Positions 1-5,100 of a stretch of 5,100 nucleotides of DNA are shown in pieces. This stretch comes from an uncultured Erysipelotrichaceae bacterium (GTDB lineage: Bacteria > Bacillota_I > Bacilli_A > Erysipelotrichales > Erysipelotrichaceae). Numbering within the stretch: the first letter of the stretch is position 1; the number at the start of each line of letters is the position of its first letter. The position numbers were made by a program, and so were the translations under genes. Below the pieces are notes generated by a model that saw only the letters and a list, made by a program, of their open reading frames with translations, had not been told where the DNA came from and ran no database searches. The stretch spans positions 1-5,100 of the forward strand of contig CADBPB010000077.1 in the NCBI GenBank assembly GCA_902796525.1, in the 5' to 3' direction.

Positions 1-519
1 CTGTTGGGAGGCATGCCGATGGAATATCCTAACGAAGAGAATATGAGCCTGGATGAAATGGAACACCACAGATGGGAGCATAGTCTTATATCCGAAGGAT
101 CAGTCTCTTTTCTTCGCGGTCTGCCAAAAAGAATTGATTTTATATCCGAGGGTCTTAGTATATCAGTCATGCATTCCTGCATGGATGAGAACGGCCATTA
201 TTCAAAAGCCAGAAAAAATCCCACAGAATCTGATTTAATAGCCATGTTTGCACATGTGAAAAGCGACATCATAATCTATGGACATGATCATAACAGAAAC
301 ATCTGCAGGGGAGATAAGCTGTATATCAATGTCGGTTCTCTTGGCTGCCCTTCAAAGGATCGCAATATTGCGCGGGCAGGCGTTTTGAACGTGGAAAACG
401 GCGAGACCTCGATTGAATCGATCGATGTCATATATGATGCTGATGCAGTCGTTCGGCAGATAGATGAGCTGAATTATCCCGATGTTGAAAACATTAAGAA
501 ATACTTTTACGGTCTGTAA
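1..519 (+). CDS. Calcineurin-like metallophosphoesterase, 5'-truncated (C-terminal 172 residues)
   Basis: The reading frame is open from the first base to the TAA at 517-519, so the start lies upstream of the window. The visible part is the C-terminal half of a two-metal phosphoesterase. It has a metal-ligand His in a V-M-H-S strand end (His codon 172-174), the family's GHxH signature as Y-G-H-D-H (His codons 283-285 and 289-291), and the following N-V-G-S-L-G segment (equivalent to the usual NPGSVG). The N-terminal DxH, GD and GNH(D/E) motifs are absent because of the window edge. The region after the expected GNHD, ending in W-E-H and then F-L-R-G-L-P, resembles the ApaH/PP2A-like bacterial subgroup (COG0639 type) more than short YfcE proteins. 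Such enzymes hydrolyse phosphomono- or diesters in the cytosol; the substrate cannot be deduced here. Terminators follow at once, so this is probably the last gene of its transcript. The family call is secure; the exact function is unknown. Confidence 0.85.
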   Translation: MLGGMPMEYPNEENMSLDEMEHHRWEHSLISEGSVSFLRGLPKRIDFISEGLSISVMHSCMDENGHYSKARKNPTESDLIAMFAHVKSDIIIYGHDHNRNICRGDKLYINVGSLGCPSKDRNIARAGVLNVENGETSIESIDVIYDADAVVRQIDELNYPDVENIKKYFYGL

Positions 520-537
520 GATACAGATGTTTTTTTT
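512..537 (+). terminator. Possible intrinsic terminator overlapping the phosphoesterase stop codon
   Basis: TCTGTA (513-518) pairs with TACAGA (522-527) around a 3-base AGA loop, with a possible extra G-U pair. A run of eight T (530-537) follows two bases later. The stem is short and A/T-rich, but the U tract is excellent. The stop codon TAA lies within the hairpin. Confidence 0.45.
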
Positions 538-570
538 CTTGGGAAAATAACGATCTCGCTCATTATTTTG

Positions 571-592
571 GCACATCTTGAGATGTGCTTTT
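571..592 (+). terminator. Rho-independent terminator downstream of the phosphoesterase
   Basis: GCACATC (571-577) and GATGTGC (582-588) form a perfect 7-bp stem with a TTGA loop (or 8 bp if the T-A pair closes), followed directly by TTTT (589-592). It is oriented to end transcription coming from the phosphoesterase gene. The U tract is short, so it may act as a backup to the hairpin at 512-537. Confidence 0.6.
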
Positions 593-611
593 AATCTGAA
601 ACCGACTAGAC

Positions 612-633
612 AAAAAGCCCGTAAATCGGGCTT
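612..633 (-). terminator. Terminator-like hairpin facing the minus strand, with no minus-strand gene upstream of it
   Basis: AAGCCCG (615-621) and CGGGCTT (627-633) form a GC-rich 7-bp stem around a TAAAT loop. Read on the minus strand, the stem is followed by a run of T (the complement of the A run at 612-616), which is the classic intrinsic terminator arrangement. On the plus strand there is no U tract after the stem. The only transcript it could stop is an antisense one coming out of the glycosyltransferase gene. It could also be a structured 5' leader element or a relic of rearrangement. Confidence 0.5.
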
Positions 634-668
634 AGAAAGACTTAAAAATGGTTGAAATCGAAAGAATA

Positions 669-696
669 ATGACAATTCCGGAATAAAACGTATGTT
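669..696 (+). promoter_or_regulatory. Weak candidate promoter with a palindrome in its spacer
   Basis: ATGACA (669-674) matches the -35 consensus at five of six positions. With a 16-base spacer it is followed by TATGTT (691-696), four of six matches to TATAAT. The spacer contains the perfect 10-base palindrome ATTCCGGAAT (675-684), which could be an operator half-site pair. Transcription would begin about 30-35 bases before the ATG at 737. A separate TAAAAT at 714-719 has no matching -35 element. The assignment is by eye only. Confidence 0.3.
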
Positions 697-736
697 GTAT
701 TGCCGTTTTGTTTTAAAATAGTAATTGTTAGTACGT

Positions 737-3700
737 ATGAGATTCAATACGAGAAAAATAAAATCGAAACGATATGATATCGTCATCCTGTCAGTGATTG
801 CGGCTGTTTTGATGGTCCTTTTTATCATATCCGAGTGCATATTGCCGTCGGCTGACATATCGATTACAGGGAACGGACGGTTTTTTTCCTCGACAGTGAT
901 CGCTGAAACCGGAACGGCAAGACCATCTGTCAATGGATATCTGCACGTGGAAGGTACACAGCTTGTCGACGAAAACAATGAACCGGTCATTCTGAAAGGT
1001 ATCAGCAGCCATGGCTTGACCTGGTATCCGGATTTTATCGATGAAAAACTGTTTGCTGATCTTTCCGAACAATGGGACTGCAATCTGATAAGACTGGCTG
1101 CATATAGTTCAGAATATTGCAAAGGCTACAGGCAGCAGACCATGGATGTTCTGTTCCGAGGAATCGAAGCAGCCATTCAGGCAGACATGTACGTCCTGGT
1201 CGACTGGCACAGCATGGTTGATGAAGATCCCAATGCTTTTCTTGAACAGGCCGACGATTTCTTTTCAGCCGTGATCGATCGGTATGGAACTTATCCGAAT
1301 CTCATCTATGAGTGCTGCAACGAACCGGGAGGGGACTGGTCTGTCATCAGGAATTATTGCGAAGAAATCATCCCGGTCATCAGGGAAAAAGATCCCGATG
1401 CTTTGATTATCATCGGTACGGCAAACTACTGTCAGGATCTGTATTATCCATCAATGGAACCTGTTGAGTTCGATAATGTGATGTATTCGGCTCATTTTTA
1501 TACCGCCAGTCATGGCAAGGAATTGCGCGAGCAGATCGAGAAAGCGATTGGAAAAGGCCTTCCTGTTTTCATCAGCGAATGCGGTTTATCCGAAGCATCC
1601 GGTGACGGCAGGACGGATTTCATTTCCGCTGCGCAATGGTTTACTTTTGTCGCCAATGAAAACCTGAGCTATGCCATCTGGAGCCTTTCCGATAAAGATG
1701 AGACCTCGGCTTTCTTCTGCCCGGGAACACCGATCGAAGATGCGCTGGCGGATAAGAATCTCACGCCGGTCGGCAAGTGGGCCCGTTCTCTTATGAGAGG
1801 AAGCGATCCGTTTGCGATCATCCCCGACCAGACGGAACGGAAAACGGATGCGATCAGTGTTGCTTTGCGCAAACTCAAAGAAGCAAGCAGAGAGGATTCG
1901 TTACGTAACTGGCTGAAGACGGCTGAATTTGTGCTGCCGCTCTTATTGGCGATGATCCTGATGGGCAATCTGCTTGATAGAAAGACGAAAAACCCGACTT
2001 ATGCCGATCTGGCCGGTGAAAAGCGTGCTTCTAAAACAAACATCCTTCATCGCATCGTCATCTTTTTAAGCATCTTCTTTACGACCATGTATCTCTTATG
2101 GAGGATCCTTTATTCATTGCCTGTTAAGAAAGGAATCCTTCCGCTCATGGCGGGCATTATTCTATTGATCGTTGAGATTCTCGGTTTTATCGAATCGTTG
2201 ATCATGTACGAGGATCTCATGCATATGCGCCTGTATGATGTGCCAAAGATCGGCGATGACGAATATCCTGATGTCGATATCTTTATCGCGACATACAACG
2301 AGGATGAAGAACTGCTGTTCAAGACCGTAAACGGCTGCAGACATCTCGAGTATCCGGACAAAAAGAAGGTTCATATCTGGCTCTGTGACGATAACCGCCG
2401 TCCGCAGATCAAGAGACTGGCAAAGAAGATGAAAGTCGGCTATTTCGACCGTCCGGATAACGACGGCGCCAAAGCAGGGAATCTGAATCATGCGATGTCG
2501 CTGACGTCTTCTCCCTACGTCGTGACGCTGGATGCGGATATGATACCGCGCAGCTGTTTCCTGATGAAGACCATTCCATTTTTTGTGGATGCCGAAAAAA
2601 GGAATAAAGATAAAGATAAAAAAACCAAGCTAGGGCTTTTACAGACGCCGCAGAGTTTCTACGATGCCGATGTCTTCCAGCACGCTTTGTATTCTGAAAA
2701 CAACGCTCCGAACGAACAGGATTTCTTCTATCGCACGATCGAAGTCGCCAAGACGTCGACCAACAGCGTCATCTATGGCGGATCCAATACGGTTATTTCA
2801 AGGGAAGCCCTGGAAGCGATCGGAGGCTTCTATACCGCTTCGATCACCGAAGACTTCGCTACCGGGTTGCTGATCGAGTCGGCAGGTTTCGTTTCCCTGG
2901 CTTTGCCGGAACCGCTGGCCAGCGGCATGGTTCCCAAGACATATCAGGAGCATATCAAGCAGAGGACCAGATGGGGCAGAGGCGTCATTTCGACTGCCAG
3001 GCAGCTTCATATCTTCACTCGCAAGGGATTATCCATCAGGCAGAAACTGAGCTACTGGAGCTCGGTCGTCTACTGGTATTCACCGATCAAGAACCTGATC
3101 TATATGCTGTCGCCATTGCTGTATGCGGTTCTCAATGTTCCGATACTGATCTGCAGCTGGAGCGAACTGCTGGTCTTCTGGCTGCCGATGTTCCTGCTGC
3201 AGGATCTCACCTTGCGGCTGGTGAGCCGCAGTTCCATTTCAACCAAATGGAGCGGCATTTACGAGACAAGCGTCATGCCGCATCTGCTGCTTCCGATCTT
3301 GAAGGAACTCTTCGGAATCACTTTGTCCAAATTCAAAGTGACTGATAAATCCGGCAGGCAGATCAGACGCAAGACCGATACGAAAGCGCTGACGCCTTTC
3401 CTGATCCTGCTGATCGCCCATATCGCGGGATTTATCCGTATCTTCCTGCTCGTTCGCAATGAGCCTTCCATCGGGCTTGCCAGCATCCTGTTCTGGATGG
3501 TGAGGAACTGCTATTTCATCATCATGTCGATCTTCCTGATCGATGGCAGAGAGATCGAGAAAGAGACAGTCAAAGTCAGAGATTTTGAACCGGTCCGGGT
3601 CATCGAAGAATCGAAAGAAACCTATGACGGCATCACCACACTTCTTACCGAACACAGCATAAGGCTTTTCCTTGATGATGCGCAGAGCCTGGAGATCGGC

Positions 3701-3961
3701 GAGAAAGCCACTGTAGTCATTGAAAACGAGAAATATAAAGCGGAACTCAAATGCATCGTTACCGATGTAACCATACTGAATTATTCCGATCAGCGGATGC
3801 ATAAGCTGGAGATCCTTGATTTCAATGGCTGCTTCGAAGAATACCTGCAGATCCTTTACGACAGGATCCCGACGCTTCCGCAATCGCTGCAAAGAGATTT
3901 CGGTATCTTGAGACATTTCTGGCGCAATATCGCATTCCGTATCGCCAGAAGCGAAAAGTAA
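737..3961 (+). CDS. GH5 endoglucanase - BcsA-type cellulose synthase (GT2) - PilZ-like fusion protein
   Basis: A 1074-residue membrane protein predicted to polymerise glucose from UDP-glucose into a beta-glucan, probably cellulose, and to move it across the membrane, with its own extracellular glucanase. Numbering is from the ATG at 737. Order: TM1 about 15-35; GH5 about 67-352; TM2 398-415; TM3 440-462; TM4 466-488; GT2 about 510-750; TM5-TM8 between about 784 and 936; PilZ-like domain about 949-1043. GH5 catalytic Glu are E196 (NEP) and E281 (SECG). GT2 motifs are D551/D552, D599-x-D601, T-E-D ending at D706, and QRTRW at 742-746. The gating-loop motif FKVTDK is at 866-871, as in BcsA (FxVTxK). 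A TTG at 725, four codons earlier in frame, is an alternative start; neither start has a clear Shine-Dalgarno sequence. The gene stands alone, with terminators before it and a convergent neighbour after it. The product could instead be another beta-glucan (for example mixed-linkage). No accessory bcs genes are visible. Confidence 0.88.
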   Translation: MRFNTRKIKSKRYDIVILSVIAAVLMVLFIISECILPSADISITGNGRFFSSTVIAETGTARPSVNGYLHVEGTQLVDENNEPVILKGISSHGLTWYPDFIDEKLFADLSEQWDCNLIRLAAYSSEYCKGYRQQTMDVLFRGIEAAIQADMYVLVDWHSMVDEDPNAFLEQADDFFSAVIDRYGTYPNLIYECCNEPGGDWSVIRNYCEEIIPVIREKDPDALIIIGTANYCQDLYYPSMEPVEFDNVMYSAHFYTASHGKELREQIEKAIGKGLPVFISECGLSEASGDGRTDFISAAQWFTFVANENLSYAIWSLSDKDETSAFFCPGTPIEDALADKNLTPVGKWARSLMRGSDPFAIIPDQTERKTDAISVALRKLKEASREDSLRNWLKTAEFVLPLLLAMILMGNLLDRKTKNPTYADLAGEKRASKTNILHRIVIFLSIFFTTMYLLWRILYSLPVKKGILPLMAGIILLIVEILGFIESLIMYEDLMHMRLYDVPKIGDDEYPDVDIFIATYNEDEELLFKTVNGCRHLEYPDKKKVHIWLCDDNRRPQIKRLAKKMKVGYFDRPDNDGAKAGNLNHAMSLTSSPYVVTLDADMIPRSCFLMKTIPFFVDAEKRNKDKDKKTKLGLLQTPQSFYDADVFQHALYSENNAPNEQDFFYRTIEVAKTSTNSVIYGGSNTVISREALEAIGGFYTASITEDFATGLLIESAGFVSLALPEPLASGMVPKTYQEHIKQRTRWGRGVISTARQLHIFTRKGLSIRQKLSYWSSVVYWYSPIKNLIYMLSPLLYAVLNVPILICSWSELLVFWLPMFLLQDLTLRLVSRSSISTKWSGIYETSVMPHLLLPILKELFGITLSKFKVTDKSGRQIRRKTDTKALTPFLILLIAHIAGFIRIFLLVRNEPSIGLASILFWMVRNCYFIIMSIFLIDGREIEKETVKVRDFEPVRVIEESKETYDGITTLLTEHSIRLFLDDAQSLEIGEKATVVIENEKYKAELKCIVTDVTILNYSDQRMHKLEILDFNGCFEEYLQILYDRIPTLPQSLQRDFGILRHFWRNIAFRIARSEK
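935..1792 (+). other. GH5 (subfamily 2-like) glycoside hydrolase domain within the fusion
   Basis: Residues about 67-352 of the fusion read as a complete GH5 beta-glucanase barrel. The opening L-K-G-I-S-S-H-G-L-x-W-Y is typical of Bacillus-type Cel5 endoglucanases (GH5_2). The residues conserved throughout GH5 are all present: R119, H158, N195, E196 (acid/base), H253, Y255, E281 (nucleophile) and W315. An oddity is SECG at the nucleophile strand, where GH5_2 enzymes usually have (T/S)EWG; the Trp next to the nucleophile is replaced by Cys. With one TM helix before it and no cleavage site evident, the domain should sit outside the cell, tethered to the membrane. It may trim or release the nascent glucan, as separate enzymes (BcsZ, clostridial CcsZ) do in other systems. 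Confidence 0.85.
2264..2986 (+). other. Processive family 2 glycosyltransferase domain (cellulose synthase type) within the fusion
   Basis: Residues about 510-750 contain the full processive GT2 signature: the A-T-Y-N-E strand end (518-522), C-D-D (550-552), D-A-D (599-601, metal/UDP binding), the L-Q-T-P-Q segment, T-E-D (704-706, catalytic base) and Q-R-T-R-W (742-746, acceptor binding). The Q-R-x-R-W form equals that of Rhodobacter BcsA. Between DAD and QTPQ lies a short Lys/Asp-rich insert (about 619-628) absent from typical BcsA. The domain is predicted to be cytosolic. Hyaluronan-, chitin- or curdlan-type synthases are alternatives, but the FxVTxK gating motif and C-terminal PilZ-like domain favour a cellulose synthase relative. 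Confidence 0.88.
3581..3865 (+). other. C-terminal PilZ-like domain lacking recognisable c-di-GMP motifs
   Basis: Residues about 949-1043 follow TM8 exactly where BcsA carries its PilZ domain, and have the expected beta-rich pattern (a run around S-I-R-L-F-L, then E-I-G-E-K-A, then alternating hydrophobic strands). The c-di-GMP contacts of PilZ domains are an RxxxR element and a (D/N)xSxxG element. Neither can be seen: the only nearby arginines (948 and 954) are six apart, and the position of the second motif reads L-L-T-E-H-S without the Asp or Gly. The fold assignment rests on position and general pattern, so it is moderate. Confidence 0.55.
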
Positions 3962-4010
3962 AAAAAGCGCGGTTCTGTTGTGTTTGTTATGCCAGAACAA
4001 AAGCGAACCG
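3960..4010 (-). terminator. Possible second minus-strand terminator
   Basis: CGGTTC (3970-3975) and GAACCG (4005-4010) can pair, with an inner stem TTTGTT (3983-3988) and AACAAA (3996-4001). On the minus strand this imperfect hairpin is followed after three bases by a run of seven T (complement of 3960-3966). It could back up the hairpin at 4031-4069. The stem is interrupted and unconvincing by itself. Confidence 0.25.
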
Positions 4011-4028
4011 TTCCAGAAAAGCAGATGG

Positions 4029-4069
4029 AAAAAGGCCTGATTCCTATGAAATACAGGAAACAGGCCTTT
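4029..4069 (-). terminator. Intrinsic terminator for the D-lactate dehydrogenase gene, perhaps bidirectional
   Basis: AAAGGCCTG (4031-4039) pairs perfectly with CAGGCCTTT (4061-4069). Inside, TTCCT (4041-4045) pairs with AGGAA (4055-4059) after one A-A mismatch. On the minus strand the stem ends in a five-T run, placed about 50 bases past the lactate dehydrogenase stop. On the plus strand only three T follow, so any role for the glycosyltransferase transcript would be weaker. The hairpin is the clearest non-coding element of the window. Confidence 0.8.
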
Positions 4070-4121
4070 GTGAATATTTAAATCTTATGCTGTACGAAAA
4101 GCGGAGATCAGTTTGTCTGAA

Positions 4122-5100
4122 TCAGGCTTTGACTTCTGCGTTTCCGAGATCGTTGCCTTCGTTGAAGTTACGGGCGTTTTCCATTGTCGTAACGGCGATC
4201 GCCTGCATTGCTTCTCTGGTAAAGAAAGCCTGGTGGGAAGTCAGGACCAGCTGCGGAAAGATCTGCAGTCTGGCGGTGATGGAACTGCTTAAGGCTTCAT
4301 CGCTTCGGTCGGTATAGACATTCTCGTCTTCTCCTTCGTAAACATCCAAGGCTACAGCCTGGAACTTTCCTTTCTTCAAGGCACGGATCAGCGCATCCGA
4401 ATCGATCAGCGGCCCTCTGGCCGTATTCACCAGCATGACGCTATCCTTCATCTTGCTGATCGCTTCTTCGTCGATCAGGTGATAGGTTCCGTTTTCTCCC
4501 ATGATCAGCGGAGCATGCAGAGAAATCAGATCTGCTCTGCTGAGCAGTTCATCTTTTTCGACATAGGTGAGAAGACCTTCTTCCACAAGTTTCTGGTTCG
4601 GATAGGCATCCCAGCCGATGACGGTCATGCCATAACCTTTCGCTATCCTGGCAAAACACTCGCCGATCTTGCCTGTTCCCATGACGCCGCAGACCTTGTT
4701 ATGAAGATCGACACCTAATAATCCGGATAAGGCGAAGTTGTTATCTCTGACTTTGCGATCCGCTTTGTGCAGCCTTCTGTTCGCTTCCTGGATGATCGCC
4801 ATGGCGTGTTCCGCAACCGCGTACGGTGAATAGGCAGGCACTCTGGCGACTTTGATGCCATATTCTGCGCATGCTTTCAGATCAACATTATTAAAGCCCG
4901 TACAACGCAGTAGGATCACTGTGACGCCATCTTCATGCAGGACTTTGACAACTTCAGCAGGAGCTTCTTCGTTCACGAAGATGCAGACGGCGTCATAACC
5001 CTTGGCCAGCGAAGCCGTTTCCAGAGTCAGTCTGGATTCCAGATAGGTGATCTCGCAGTTGTAAGTTCCCGGCCCTTTCTCTTTCTCGAGTTCCGAAAAG
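4122..5100 (-). CDS. ldhA: NAD-dependent D-lactate dehydrogenase, N-terminus beyond the window edge
   Basis: Reduces pyruvate to D-lactate with NADH in the cytosol, regenerating NAD+ in fermentation. The frame is open from the stop TGA (4122-4124) to the window edge, giving 325 visible residues. The GTG at 4976 is internal, because the upstream codons continue the family sequence (E-S-R-L-T-L-E-T-A and D-A-V-C-I-F-V-N). By comparison with E. coli LdhA (329 residues) only about 13 residues are missing. Visible motifs: R-C-T-G-F-N-N-V-D; V-P-A-Y-S-P-x-A-V-A-E-H; the Rossmann G-T-G-K-I-G with an Asp at the end of the second strand (G-W-D), fitting NAD use; N-T-A-R-G; D-V-Y-E-G-E; S-H-Q-A-F. The catalytic Arg, Glu and His are at codons 4416-4418, 4329-4331 and 4233-4235, with spacing of 29 and 61 residues as in Lactobacillus D-LDH. 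A related D-2-hydroxyacid dehydrogenase is the main alternative. It converges on the glycosyltransferase gene. Confidence 0.92.
   Translation of the reverse strand, partial: FSELEKEKGPGTYNCEITYLESRLTLETASLAKGYDAVCIFVNEEAPAEVVKVLHEDGVTVILLRCTGFNNVDLKACAEYGIKVARVPAYSPYAVAEHAMAIIQEANRRLHKADRKVRDNNFALSGLLGVDLHNKVCGVMGTGKIGECFARIAKGYGMTVIGWDAYPNQKLVEEGLLTYVEKDELLSRADLISLHAPLIMGENGTYHLIDEEAISKMKDSVMLVNTARGPLIDSDALIRALKKGKFQAVALDVYEGEDENVYTDRSDEALSSSITARLQIFPQLVLTSHQAFFTREAMQAIAVTTMENARNFNEGNDLGNAEVKA

Noticed and set aside
520..736. Riboswitch, tRNA or small RNA in the intergenic region
   Set aside because: Only simple hairpins are seen; no conserved riboswitch core, cloverleaf or small coding frame with a ribosome binding site could be recognised.
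352..1122. A 256-codon open frame on the minus strand spanning the intergenic region
   Set aside because: It overlaps two convincing plus-strand genes antisense, runs through the terminator hairpins, and shows no family motif.
2971..3345. A 124-codon plus-strand frame overlapping the synthase
   Set aside because: Out-of-frame shadow of the GT2/TM region, with no independent start signal and no recognisable domain.
3239..4000. A 253-codon open frame on the minus strand
   Set aside because: It lies wholly antisense to the clearly coding C-terminal part of the synthase. Its product is charged and low-complexity with no recognisable motif, and it has no promoter or ribosome binding site.
4122..4976. 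Starting the lactate dehydrogenase at the GTG at 4976
   Set aside because: The frame upstream stays open to the window edge and encodes conserved N-terminal D-lactate dehydrogenase sequence, so the GTG is an internal Val.
1..5100. Mobile element, CRISPR array or integration scar
   Set aside because: No transposase or integrase sequence, no regularly spaced direct repeats and no long terminal inverted repeats were found by eye.

Overview
The window looks like the chromosome of a low-to-moderate GC Gram-positive bacterium (Bacillota, perhaps an Erysipelotrichia-like gut fermenter). This is inferred from the fermentative D-lactate dehydrogenase, the clostridial-type cellulose synthase sequence, and the absence of any outer-membrane cellulose export partner beside it. 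The lineage cannot be proven from the sequence alone.

Layout: (1) 1-519, + strand: the C-terminal part of a calcineurin-like metallophosphoesterase whose start lies outside the window, followed by one or two intrinsic terminators. (2) 520-736: an intergenic region with those terminators, an inverted hairpin that looks like a terminator for the opposite strand, and a weak promoter candidate whose spacer is a perfect 10-bp palindrome. (3) 737-3961, + strand: one very long gene encoding an unusual fusion of a membrane-anchored GH5 endoglucanase, a BcsA-type processive family 2 glycosyltransferase with its membrane channel, and a C-terminal PilZ-like domain. (4) 3962-4121: a short convergent intergenic region with a strong hairpin. 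(5) 4122-5100, - strand: a D-lactate dehydrogenase lacking only its first dozen or so residues at the window edge.

The centre of interest is the fusion. Catalytic residues are intact in both the hydrolase and the synthase, and the predicted topology puts the GH5 domain outside the cell on the side where the glucan would emerge, with the GT2 domain inside. The PilZ-like domain has lost the recognisable c-di-GMP binding motifs. The gene stands alone between terminators, with no bcsB-, bcsC- or cyclase-like partner visible. It may therefore be a self-contained synthase-plus-trimming enzyme for a beta-glucan exopolysaccharide. The flanking phosphoesterase and lactate dehydrogenase show no functional link to it.
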